The notes under the pieces were generated by a model. The model had not been told where the DNA came from and did no database searches. It saw only the letters and a list, made by a program, of their open reading frames with translations. This document shows positions 21,896 to 32,664 of a DNA stretch of 64,000 bases, piece after piece; position 1 is the stretch's first letter, and each line of letters begins with the position of its first letter. Origin of the DNA: Ancistrus triradiatus (taxonomy: Eukaryota; Chordata; Actinopteri; Siluriformes; Loricariidae); assembly GCA_025084515.1 (NCBI GenBank), contig JAJAGP010000946.1, forward strand, positions 124,001 to 188,000, written 5' to 3'. A program made the translations under genes and the position numbers.

Positions 21896-22870
21896 CTCTC
21901 ACTGCGCTCTGATCTTGTTAAGTACTCGCGTTAAAACGTCCGCTTGTGATCGCGCTGCCTATCAGCGTGCATCTTTTATTTCCTTTGGCTTCCGTCATAG
22001 TTTTCAGACGGTTTAAACCTTATTTTGAGTCCGCTATAGGCGTCTCCTTTGTCTGCCGTTCTGCTTACCTGCTCTTCCTCCCGGGTCTTAGTGTCTGGCG
22101 CCGTGGCAAAAACTGTGGACTTCACTCATCTCTGACAACTAGGGTTCGGGGGTGGGTTTGAGGCCCCAGGCCGTTTTTTTTTTTGCGGGGGGGCCCATTA
22201 AACTGCAGGATTGGTTTATTATTTGTTATTGCCTATCATTTATGTGGTTCCTAATTCCGATCTGGAGCTTAACTGCAATTGGGTCCTAACACTGATAAAA
22301 CTAATATTATCAAAAAGAATTATCTGTTCATCATTTATTCTTTAACGGTTCGCCAGCCAAGGTACCGTAACACTAACAGCTTCATCTTCTGGAAAGGTGT
22401 TCTGCAGATTTTGACTGTGTTTCCCCATTATCCAGAAACAGCATTTGTGAGGTCTGACACTTAGTCCCAAAGGTGTTCGAGGAGTGATGTCAGGGCTCGG
22501 TGAGGGCCCCAGTCAATTTCTTCCAACCAACACTAACCCAATCATTGTTTTTCTTTATGGACGTTGGGCACAGGGGCACAAATCATGCTGGAACAGAAAA
22601 AAGGGCCTCCCAAACAGTTCTCTCACAAAGTTGAAGCATTGTAAATGTCCAAAATATCCTGGGGATACCGAAAACATTTAAATTTAAGGATGCGGCCTAG
22701 GTCAAACCCTGACAAAACAATCCATTAGCATTATCGCTCCTCACCAAAACCTACCGATTGGCACAATGAAGGTCAGGCAGGTATCATTATCCTGGCATGG
22801 GGTATCCGCCAAACCAAACATGCTTACACCACATGTGACATTGTGCTTTGTGGGTTTCCACTTGCCCCTT

Positions 22871-23394
22871 GACAGGGTCACAGGAGAGCCGGGTGCCTAC
22901 CGGTGGCATACAGCGCAAGGCAGGAATCAGTTTTTCACACAGCGCCATGTAGATTTGGATTTTTTTTTTTTTTTTTCCCCTCCCTATAATAAAACACATT
23001 CATTTTAAAAAACGGCATTTGAGTAGTTTACTTCTTACACACACTTGTCACACAATATTAAATTGGGTTTATGCCCCCCCCTGCCACTTTTTTTGGCGCG
23101 TTCTGCGTGCACGTCCCCCCTCAACCGTGTAACACCCACCCAAAGTGCACTGGTTTTTTGTACATTTGGTGCCCCCCCACACTAACACACACCGGAGTCA
23201 GCTACAACATTTTAGTTGCTCAGCACGGTACTTTATATCCAGTCTAGTGCCCTCCGATACTGTTTCCCGTTCGTCCCCGCCCCCCCCCCTCCATATGAGT
23301 ATCGCCCAAGGTGCACACTAGACGAGTGAGGACAGGAAGGGTGTGGGATCAACAGTGGGACTAATAGTGGAGGTGAAGGAAACCGGAGTTCCCG
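22871..23394. other. repeat remnants, homopolymer-rich
   Basis: 22,872-22,950 ('gacagggtcacaggagagcc', 'agcgcaaggcaggaatcag') resembles the inverted 3' part of fish V-SINE/LINE repeats. After that come runs of T (22,960-22,976) and C (23,069; 23,280) and unrecognised sequence. Confidence 0.4.
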
Positions 23395-23545
23395 GGTAAA
23401 CCCACGCAGAGGGACATGAACAAGAGAACATGTTAAATGTAAATGTAAATGTAAATGCACACTCCAACAGAAAGGACCAGCCACGCCAGCGTTTAACCCA
23501 GGACCTTCTTGCTGTGAGGATACCCACGAGCTACCATGCCGCCCC
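23395..23545 (-). mobile_element. V-SINE head and core, minus strand
   Basis: The reverse complement gives 'catggtagctcgtgggtat', 'tcacagcaagaaggtcctgg' and the core up to 'ctgcgtgggtttacccggg'. It is damaged by a small TAAATG-repeat insertion at 23,436-23,456 and several deletions. Confidence 0.7.
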
Positions 23546-25109
23546 CATGTTATGTTTTAAAATTAAACATCAACCCAATTTTGTTTTTAATTGGATTATT
23601 CTTTAAATGATTCTATCATTTGACATGCATAAAAGTAAGCTCTTTACTTGTTGAAAACAGTGATTGATTACTATGCGACTACTCAATCTGCCACAATCAA
23701 GACAAGGCAGGAGTTCTATGTACTACTCAAGTCTGCATACACCTTAAATTGAGTGCCATGACTACAGTATTTGGTCAGTAAGACATACCTCCTCTGAGAG
23801 GGAAGATTGGCATCTCCCCTAAAGGCATGTCGCATAGGCCCACAAAACATAAAGAAAATGGCAAAGCTGAAACTGTCTCACTGTGTTTTTTTGGCAGGAA
23901 TAGCTGAAATCTGCAGCAGGTGATTGAAATAGCACTACAATAATTGATGTTACACAAGTCAGACGTTTTCCGGCGCCTTAAAATGATATGCTGTCTGACT
24001 GCCAATCTGTGATTTCTTTCATGACTTTCACACCGCCAGGCTTTCAGAAAAATGTGATAATATAAGAAGGAGATTTTTACAAAAAGAAGAAGATCAAACA
24101 AGGGTATGAGGGGGAAAAGCAACAAAGGAGGGAAAGCAGAGCTGACTTGCTCTTACTTACACCTGTAGGATGCAATCTCCATAGCAACAGGACTTGGCAA
24201 CAGCATGCAGAGCTGATATTTGAGGTGGTGATCTTAAACACCCTCCTGTCTCTCCTCTTTACTGCAGTGTTACTGGGGAAGGCAAATATATAGAACTCCT
24301 TGTGTTGAACATCTGCTCCTTCTTTTAAAAAAGGTTTTTACAGGTTTTGATAAAATGGCATGAAGAACAGTGATATGTGGGATGGTACAGCTTCTTCAAA
24401 ATCAGTAATATGATAAATGGCAGAGTTGAATAGAAAAATCTGACTGCATGTTAGAGGGGAGACAGATGAAATAGCCCCAGATTTACTGCAGTGTTCGCTA
24501 ATTTACACACCTACCATTCCCACATCCACCCACGTACATTATATTAATTTGTCTCTCGCGTGTATGCTAATACATGCATGAGTACTGTATTTGTGCACTT
24601 GTTCTTTGAGGTCATTACTGTAATACATTGAGGAACAAAACAAATGTACCCTACAATTTCATGGAAATTACAGTCCGCATGACAAGAAAAGCAGCTCACA
24701 GTTAAAATTTACACCACTAAAATCTTTTAGCTTATTCAGCTGCTTAGCTATGCAACTGAGGTACAGTCTCGTCATTGGCTTTGATAAATAGGTTGTTGCA
24801 GCAATGGATTGCATGTGAGCACCATCTGGTGGACAATGAAAAATAACCAAGCATCTGAGCAGCAAGCTGGAAATCTGTGAAATCTCAAAAGCACAGACTT
24901 GCTTTTACCTATAATTTCTTCCAAGCACAAACATACCTTAGTTTAGAATTTCAAATATGTACTTACACTGAAGGCATTAGCATCTGGTAATGCATTATAA
25001 ATATAATTACAGTATACTGTATAATGTAGTGTAGTATAGTACAGTATAATGTAGAAACAGAATACAGTTATTGACTTTATTAATGTACATAGCTACATGT
25101 TTCTTTTTT
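23546..25109. other. probable single-copy non-coding DNA
   Basis: No transposon or exon recognised. Around 24,178-24,205 'tctccatagcaacaggactt' followed by GGCAAC resembles two RFX half-sites (CCATAGCAAC, TTGGCAAC). Near 25,015-25,060 there is a short run of related 'agtatagtacagtataatg' motifs. Confidence 0.35.
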
Positions 25110-25245
25110 TTTCACATTTTGTCTTTCGGCCTTGTGCTGATTTCTGCACTCAACAGCCTATAATGACAAAGTGAAAACAGAATTTTCTTATTCTTTTTTT
25201 TTTTTGCCAATTTATTATTAAAATGTTGCATTGGCATAAGTATCA
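25110..25245 (+). mobile_element. Tc1-like terminal fragment (family I)
   Basis: 'cacattttgtctttcggcct', then 'taatgacaaagtgaaaacag', then 'ttggcataagtatcagatct' follow the arm of a Tc1 family common in fishes. The end nucleotides and transposase are missing. A second trace is at 58,466-58,525. Confidence 0.5.
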
Positions 25246-26499
25246 GATCTAAAGCAGATATTGTAAATTAAACTATTACTGATAATTGTTTAAATTAATT
25301 TGTCTTACTGAAACTTGGACCAGACCTGATAAATATTTAGCTTTATATGAATCATCCCCTCCTGGTTGTAGTTATGTTCAAAACTCTCACCTTATGGGCT
25401 GTGGAGGATGAGTAGCCACAATTTTAACCAAGACTTCAATGTTACTGCTAAATCTAATTACAGAAGTGTAAAACTTGTTTGAAACACTTGTGCTTAATAT
25501 GACGTTGTCATGTAAGAAAAAAAAACACACTTTTCAGTTAATCACCATTTACCACCCCCCAGGCCCTTATTCACTTTCAGTTAACACTTTCAACTGATAG
25601 GACTACAATTGTAGGTGATTTTAATATTCACTTTGAAAATGAGAAGATCCACTTAAAACTGCATTTAGGTCAACTTTAGAATCCATGTGCATCACCATGT
25701 GTAATAGGATCGGTCCACTGCTGTAGATCTAATATTAACATTTGTTATCAGTACAGATAATCTCGTTGTTTCCTGGCAAAATTATTGAATCTCTGATTGC
25801 TATGACTCAGTACTTGTAACTAATAATATCTGCCTACTGCCTCGTTATCACACCAAATGCACTATTACATCTGCTACTTCAGATACATTTATTAATAACC
25901 TACTGTAACACAGTCCAATCAGCTCAAAAATGCTGCCTAACAATTAGCATGTTTGTTTCACCTAATGTTAGCTAAAGTTGCACCTACTAGGGTCAAAAGC
26001 GTTTAGGAAAAAAGGTTTGTACCATGGTGTAATGACCACACCCATACCTTAAAATGAACTACTTGGATTTTAGAATGTAACATAGTAAATTGGAGATTAT
26101 ATTGTATTCCAGGTTGCTTGAAGGAATAGCATGGCAGAGTATAAACATACCCATGAAGTTAAAAATAAAATAAAAGCTGTATTTTTGTCCTCACTAATAT
26201 ACTAAATAAAAACAATCATAGATTAATTTGTAATACAGTCACTAGAAACATTACAGATTTTGACTCTAGAAATTACCTGATTGCAACCGTAATGATTTCA
26301 GGAATATGTGTAATGATAAGATAAATATTTGACATAAAACTTATCACAACATCCAGCTATTCAGCAACTTAACAGATGCAGTACTAGTGTAGGTATTTAG
26401 CTGTAATTCATGACTAGTTGGTTTTTACATACCAACTTAAAGAACTAATACCCAATATTATAGAGCCACTGCTTATGTTAAATTCATACCTAAGCTATC

Positions 26500-26583
26500 C
26501 TTATGTCTGTGAATAACCTTGTTCCTGTTGAGAACAGCCATTGAAGCTGATGCAGTGTTAAATAAAACAAATAAACAAACAAA
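26500..26583 (+). mobile_element. V-SINE 3' tail
   Basis: 'ctgtgaataaccttgttcct', 'gccattgaagctgatgcagt' and 'gttaaataaaacaaataaac' match the end of the V-SINEs at 5,888 and 12,479. The head and core are missing. An (AAAC)n run ends it. Confidence 0.7.
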
Positions 26584-26617
26584 CAAACACACATCCCTTA
26601 GCTTTATCTGAGTCCTT

Positions 26618-27215
26618 GATGTAATATTACATATTAGTGAGTGGCAAAAGTATGTGAACCTTTGCTTTCAGTATCTGGTGTGACCCCCCTGTGCAGCAAT
26701 AACTGCAACAAAATGTTTCCTGTAACTGTTGATCAGTCCTGCACACCGGCTTGGAGGAATTTTAGCCCATTCCTCCATACAGAACAGCTTCAACTCTGGG
26801 ATGTTGGTGGGTTTCCTCACATTAACTGCTCGCATCAGGTCCTTCCACAACATTTCAATTGGATTAAGGTCAGGACTTTGACTTGGCCATTCCAAAACAT
26901 TAACTTTATTCTTCTGTAACCATTCTTTGGTAGAATGACATGTCTGCTTAGGGTCGTCGTCTTGCTGCATCACCCACCTTCTCTTGAGATTCAGTTCATG
27001 GACAGATGTCCTGATATTTTCCTTTAGATAACTTTAATATTGGATCATTTCCTCAATAAATAAATGACCAAGTATAATATTTTTGTCTAATTTGTTTAAC
27101 TCGGTTTTCTTTATTTACTTTTAAGACTCGTGTGAAAATCTGATGATGTCTTAGGTCAAATTTATGCAGAAATATAGATAATTCTAAAGGGTTAACAAAC
27201 ATTCAAGCAGCACTG
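26618..27215 (-). mobile_element. Tc1 family A, truncated, minus strand
   Basis: Plus-strand 'tattagtgagtggcaaaagt' through 'tctcttgagattcagttcat' is the reverse of the C-terminal third of the transposase. It is well preserved over about 100 codons: reverse-strand reading gives LEWPSQSPDLNPIEMLWKDL and RKPTNIPELKLFCMEEWAK, with the third catalytic residue (E of PIE) present and QQDDDP in place of the QDND motif. It then joins the arm ending 'cattcaagcagcactg'. The outer TIR on the left is missing. Confidence 0.85.
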
Positions 27216-27929
27216 TAAGTGCTACATTTGATACTATAGATCATGATATTTTATTTCTTAGGTTAGAAAATACCACAGGTAGAGGTTAGAAATTACCACT
27301 GGTGATTTATTGGTATAGATCCTATTTGATCGACCTCTATCAATTAGGGACACAATTTAAATATATAAATAAATAAATAAAATAATTTATGCTCTGATTT
27401 CTTCAGACTTCAGTGTCCATAAGCATGGCATTAGTATCCTCTGCTATGCAGATGACACGAAGTTATTTATTAGCCCAACCAAATTATGTCCTTACAATCA
27501 GTAAGATTGAGGATTGTGTAAAAGAAAGAAAAGATCGGATGTCCTTTAAATTTCTTTTATGTAAATTGATGCATTATTATTGGGACCCAAGGCCGAGAGA
27601 CACAGGTTGTCTAAATCCAAATTAAACCTTGATGTCTGCTCAGTAATGCCCAGTCCATCTGTTAAAAATTAGGTGTCACATTTAAGTGAGACCTCCGCTT
27701 TGAAGTGCACATTAGCAACATCATTAGAATTGCTTTCTTCCAACTAAGACATATTGCTAAACTTAGAAATACTGTATACTCTATTTTATAGATGCTGAGA
27801 AATTGGTTCTTGTATTTATATCCTTGAGGTTGAATTACTGTGGCGCTCTACTGACTGGATGCTCTAGTAAATTTATAAGTAAAAGTGCTAATTAGAACTA
27901 GAAAATTTGATCACATCTCTCTAATGATG

Positions 27930-28580
27930 TTGGATCATTCTCAGCACTGCAATGGCACTGATCTGGTGGTGGTGTGTTAGTGTGTTTTGCTGGTACGATT
28001 GGATCAAGCACAGAAGTGTTCCTGCTGGAATTTTTAAAAGCTGTGTTCACTCACTGTGCACTCTATTAGGCACACCTTCCATATTGCTTCACCTTGTACA
28101 TGTAAAGTCAGAGACAGTAGCAGTAGTAACATCTGTTGTTACACAGTTTGTGTTAGTCATCCTCTAATCCTTCATCAGTGCTCACAGGATTCTGCATACA
28201 GGTTGTTGGCGGTGGGATATTTTTGGTTGGTAAACAATTTTTGGTCCAGCAGTGACACTGAGGTGTTTGAAAACTCCAGCAGCACTGCTGTGTCTGATTC
28301 ACTCATACCAGCACAACATACACTAACACACCTCACCACATTAGTGTCACTACAGTGCTGAGAATAATCCACCACCCAAATAGTACCTGATCTGTGGTGG
28401 TCTTGACCATTAGAGAGCAGAGTAAAGGGGACGAACAAAGTATGTAGAGAAACAGATGGACTACAGTCTGTAATTGTAGAACTACAAGGTGCACCTATAT
28501 GGAAAGTGAAACTGATAAAATGAAAAAATGGAGAATGAGTATACAATCAAGGAGGCATACCTAATAAAGTTTTTGTTGAG
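27930..28580. mobile_element. non-autonomous DNA element with long inverted segments
   Basis: 27,934-27,984 ('ttctcagcactgcaatggca', then 'ggtggtggtgtgttagtgtg') pairs with the inverted 28,320-28,365 ('cactaacacacctcaccaca', then 'agtgtcactacagtgctgag'). The right part has 'tatgtagagaaacagatgga' and 'taattgtagaactacaaggt', as in a repeat common in fish genomes. It splits the RT region of LINE copy 2. No coding capacity. A hAT-type origin is possible; I cannot confirm it. Confidence 0.7.
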
Positions 28581-29206
28581 TTTATATCTCTACACGGCCT
28601 GGCCCCACAGTATCTGAATGAACTCTTGTAGTCTTACATCTACCTCACAAGGTGCAAAACTCATTTTCTTTTTTAGTTCCAAGAATTAAAAAAGTCTCGG
28701 CAGGGGAAAGGGCATTCTCGTACATGGCCCCCAGATTCTGACACACTTCAAATCATTAAGTCTAGATTAAAAACATCATTATTTAGGTAGGGTTTCAGTT
28801 AGTCAGTTAGTTTTTACTTTGATGTGCAGCTCTGGATATGGGGCTGGAGTCTAGGGTCATTGCTGGCCTGCCTTCTCTATCATGCCTTTGGGCCAGTAGC
28901 TTGTCTGTTGTCTGAATGAGATGGACTTCGGTTCTCTGTTGTCTGGGATTGTGAATTCTTGCCTTAGAGTGTCAAAGAGTGTTATGTTGATCTGAGATGT
29001 TGGGTTGCCTTTCACATAAGTAGTTTTGTTGGTTGCTGGGGAGATGTGTTGCTGATGTCCCACGTGAACCCTCTTGGCTGTGTTACCTACTGGTTCTTCC
29101 CTTTCTAGCTATGCTACAATAGTTAGTGGTGCCAGAGTCTCATGTAACACTTGGCACAACTCTTTTCTGTTCATAGACTCTGTGTTCTTACACCGCTAAG
29201 TACATA

Positions 29207-29385
29207 CAGTGGTGCTTGAAAGTTTGTGAACCTTTTAGAATTTTTTATATTTCTGCATAAATATGACCTAAAACATCATCAGATTTTCACACAAGTCCTA
29301 AAAGTAGAAAAAGAGAACCCAGTTAAATAAATGAGAGAAAAATATTATACTTGGTCATTTATTTCACAAACTTTCAAGCACAACT
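29207..29385 (+). mobile_element. 179-bp mini-Tc1, family A
   Basis: It starts 'cagtggtgcttgaaagtttg', keeps about 155 bp of the 5' arm, and then joins directly to the last bases of the 3' arm ('cacaaactttcaagcacaactg'). TA flanks both ends. It lies in the 3' UTR of LINE copy 2. Confidence 0.9.
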
Positions 29386-29439
29386 GTACTACCCCTAAAA
29401 TTGCATATAAATACCCCTAAAATTGCATATATATATGCA

Positions 29440-29560
29440 ATACACTCACTATCAAACTCTCTTACATTTGTTATTAAGAATGCCTAAGAGTTTGATAGTG
29501 AATGTGAGAGAGTATGACAGTGTGTGTGAGAGATTTGATAGTGAGTATGAGAGAGTATTA
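29440..29560. repeat. short degenerate tandem repeat
   Basis: Repeated 'gtttgatagtgaatgtgaga' and 'gagtatgacagtgtgtgtga' units of about 30 bp, preceded by an inverted piece ('ctcactatcaaactctctta'). Just upstream, 'acccctaaaattgcatat' is duplicated (29,392-29,425). Confidence 0.7.
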
Positions 29561-29805
29561 TAATTATTATTTATAGAATTTAGTTTAGTTTCTTGCAATA
29601 ACATCTAGGCTACCCAAAAAGGTTGGGTCCCCTTTGAGCCATGGTCCTCTTAAGCTTTCCTCCTAATCACATTTAGGGAGATTTTATTTGCTACAGTTAC
29701 TGTAGGCTTGAATAATTGGGGTCATGGGCCAAGATAGTTGTAAATCTGCTTTGAGGCAATACTGCTGTAAAAAGTGCTATATAAATCATTCTAACTTTGA
29801 CTTCA

Positions 29806-31937
29806 GAGCGGTTATCCGGGTTACCAGAGCCTTTCTGTCAGCTCGAACATCTGGCTGTTCTCTGTTGATTTCTATCATAAACAAGGCATTTCTGTCATCA
29901 GAACTGTCACATACTGGATGTTTTTTTCTTCACTGCACCATTCTGAATAAACACTAGAGACTGTTGTGAATGCAAATCAGCAGTAATAGAAATACACAAA
30001 CCTGCACATCTGGCACACTACAGTCAAAAATCACTGAGATCTCAGATTCTGTGCAGTCACTGCCATTTTAAAATTTTACACAGACACATTATTTGTAATT
30101 ATTCAATAACCCTTGAAAAGGTTGATAACTGCTTGCTTTTATCCGACCCCAGATTTAACCAAGACCCACTGGCAGACTCTCCTGTCATTTTAGTTCAAGG
30201 ATAGAGTGGATTTCTTGATGTTTCAGTGCTGATTGCTCTGGCTCTACAGTACGTATTGTATATTATGCAACCGAATGACAAAAGTATTGACATCAGTGAC
30301 TGGCAGTAACATATGCAACAATCATGACCAGTCTGAAATCCTTGATACAGGCCAAACTCAGTGTAAACCCAGTGAAATGTCCAACTGAGCAGAAGTCTGC
30401 ATGCAACATGGTTGCAAGCAGATTGAGAGTGTAACTGGGTGCTTATGTTTTTGTTGTTATATAAAGTAAGCTCTGTCTCTTTAAGAAGCGCTCTGGGGCA
30501 CTGAGATGGAAATAAATTGCAGTGATTTCTGCTTAGCTGGTTTGGGAAGCAGCCATAGGTGTGTGAGGTAGGAAACTACATATTAGAAAAACATTTAAAA
30601 TTGATTATGAATGCTAGAATATACAACATAAGTCATTTACCCTTTATTCTTTGTTCAGGCATTGATGGTGAGGTATTTATGAGGAATAATTGGTCTATGG
30701 CAGTCTGTGAACCCTCATGGGGTTGCAGTAATTATCAGGACAGTGGGTCAAGAAAGAACACTAAATGAAATGCCACTAAATGTGGAACAAATCTTGTTAC
30801 AAAAACAAGTATTCAGAGGATATCAGGGATTTCATATATATATTGATGACATTTATTGTAATATTTAGAGCTCAGAGAAAGGGAAAGTGCAAAGTCTCAG
30901 GTGACTTTAAACTGGGTGAGAAGTCAGACTCTCTATTACAGGCAATTGCTTTAGATCTACAAAGGAAGCCCAGCTTCAATTCAATTTAATTCAAATTCAG
31001 TAATGCAATGTTTACCAAAGTGTATATACTATATTATTTAATGAATCAAACGATCAAACATCTCACTGCAGAATCGCTCTGTTAGTTAAAAAAAACCTCA
31101 AACTCCTTCAGGTGAACAATGTGGCACAGTGTGCACTGCTTTGAAACCCCAGATACAGACATTCTGTGAGTCTCCAAGTCAAACGTATTTGTTAAAAATA
31201 TACTTGAACAATTTCTTCTTTTGTTTGTGACATCATGAACATATCATATATTTGTAAAGCTGTTTTGAGACAATGCTCTGTTGTGAAAAGCGCCATGTAA
31301 ATAATTTGAATTTAACTGACAGCAATCATGTTTAATTGACCTCTCAAAGTAAACTGGGAATCCGGAACTTCAAACTTCCATAAAACAGTGCCAGTAATTC
31401 TTGCCAATTATTTACAATAATTATAATTTACATTATGATGTGTCATTAGGCAAAATAGCTTTGTATTAGGTATTGCAAGTAACTGCAGCTCCACTGAAAG
31501 GATATAAGATTCCCTATGCTATGGCTAGCCAGTAAACTGATCATACTGTATGTGCTTTGCCACCACTACTCTGTATAGGTCCAGAATGAATGAAGCACTG
31601 GTATGTGCAGCATAATTTCTCCGATTGCACACATCTGTGGTGCAGTACAGAAATAACCTATTATAATCTATAATTTATGAATATCTTGTTAGAATCAATG
31701 CCTGTTTACTCTATGGCATTCATGCAACATCCATGCTGTAAAAGCTGTGATTTCAGAGTGCATTGTGGATGTTAAGTGGTGCATACCTATTTATTGTTGT
31801 TGCTGTTTACATGACTTGTACAAACCCTAAAACTGGGAACATTGTTGCCATGATTACCACTAAAATGCCATTAATATAAAATCAGAACAAAACAAAACCA
31901 CTGTGTATTTGTTGTTCTAGCTTTTGAGGAAAACATA
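29806..31937. other. no gene; one LINE-tail remnant
   Basis: 31,243-31,312 ('tttgtaaagctgttttgaga', 'aaaagcgccatgtaaataat') is a LINE 3' tail on the plus strand. The remainder is unrecognised; small open frames at 30,559-30,989 have no known motif. Confidence 0.4.
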
Positions 31938-32478
31938 CAGAGGAGCCAAAAGTCTGAGACCACTACTGAAAATGCCTTGTAGGAGGAGTACTCATATGAC
32001 AGTTATAATTTCCTAAACAGTGATTTGACCTAAAGTTGCTGAGCAACTGAGTCCACAAGTTGATGCAAAATCTGATGATCCATGTTTTCCCATAATGATT
32101 TCACAATATTCCAAAAAGCACCCTTGTGATGTTGCTGAATTCTTGGCGTTCTCTGTATTCAAATGCCCCATCAGATTTAACTTATAATGGATTTTGGAAC
32201 ATATCCCCATTGTAAATCAGGGAGCACCTGTACAACACAACTGCAATAATGCATATAATGCCTTATACTTGGATGCCTTATTTGGATTTTCTGGGGGTCT
32301 GGATTAATTCAATTTCAATAATTCCTTATGGGAAAAATTTGCTTGGTACTCATCGTTTTCGGTACTCAACTTTCGGTACTGTTGTTTATATGATATGTAA
32401 CAAAAATATTGTATTAAATTAGAGAAAAATGCAAAGTAGAAACATTTACAATAGGTCTCAGACTTTTGGACCCCACTG
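31938..32478. mobile_element. MITE with Tc1-like ends, containing inverted repeat F sequence
   Basis: The ends are 'cagaggagccaaaagtctga' and its near inverse ending 'cagacttttggaccccactg', with TA on both sides. The middle (32,160-32,395) is an inverted, diverged copy of the repeat at 7811-8005. It has no transposase. Either the F repeat inserted into the MITE or the MITE captured it. Confidence 0.7.
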
Positions 32479-32604
32479 TAAATAAAAGACCCAACTGCTA
32501 AAACTAAACCCGACAACAACATCCTGGAAGATATTTATGAAGAAATATATTGCCAAACTTCTCACTGACCATCTCTGCACACTTGCAAACACGCCAAACA
32601 CTAA

Positions 32605-32661
<57 letters not shown>
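32605..32661. repeat. (TG)n microsatellite
   Basis: About 28 TG units with one TATG interruption. Candidate variable marker and Z-DNA-prone tract. Confidence 0.95.

Positions 32662-32664
<3 letters not shown>

Larger units (their letters stand above)
21028..22372. mobile_element. solo LTR-like element with internal tandem repeats
   Basis: It is 1345 bp, starting TGTTAGGG and ending CCGTAACA (TG...CA ends). It is flanked by ATAAC on the left and CTAAC on the right, a 5-bp duplication with one change. It interrupts the family C Tc1 between 'tgctataac' and 'agcttc'. A TATA-like 'gctatttaagagccgc' lies at about 21,241, and an ATTAAA-type polyadenylation signal at about 22,197. Its GC content is clearly higher than its surroundings. 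No gag-pol sequence lies beside it, so it is either a solo LTR left by recombination or a non-coding element of another kind. The retroelement family was not recognised. Confidence 0.65.
16014..22870 (-). mobile_element. Tc1-like element, family C, split by several insertions
   Basis: The left TIR starts at 16,014 ('cactatactggacaaatgta') after a TA. Its sequence stops at 16,069, resumes at 20,995 ('gagagttgatccccactttg'), stops at 21,027, and resumes at 22,373-22,870. The last part is minus-strand transposase: the reverse complement of 'cacaaatcatgctggaacag' gives the second-D region, with 'aggtgttcgaggagtgatgt' near the NPIEH motif and 'tccgccaaaccaaacatg' further upstream. The right TIR was not found, and many deletions are present. 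The pieces are collinear, so the inserts between them are later events. The right boundary is approximate. Confidence 0.75.
25290..29805 (+). mobile_element. LINE family LX copy 2, longest copy, multiply interrupted
   Basis: Endonuclease domain start: LICLTETWTRPDKY, then ESSPPGCSY (25,297-25,380), and a degraded YRPPGPYS-type region (25,555) with GDFNIHF-like residues at about 25,615. The reverse transcriptase resumes after an inserted Tc1 at about 27,216 with SATFDTIDHDILFLRLE. It continues through HKHGISILCYADDTKLFIS, where YADD is intact (27,420-27,480), and a RLNYCGALLTGC region near 27,825. The C-terminal LHGLAPQ-type segment is at 28,590, with the 3' UTR at 28,820-29,190 and the tail ending 'aaaagtgctatataaatcat' at 29,788. 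Inserts are a SINE tail (26,500-26,583), Tc1 A (26,618-27,215), a MITE (27,930-28,580) and a mini-Tc1 (29,207-29,385). ORF1 is absent. Stops are frequent. Confidence 0.8.

Noticed and set aside
24178..24205. RFX X-box
   Set aside because: Only two half-sites in direct rather than inverted arrangement; insufficient without conservation data.
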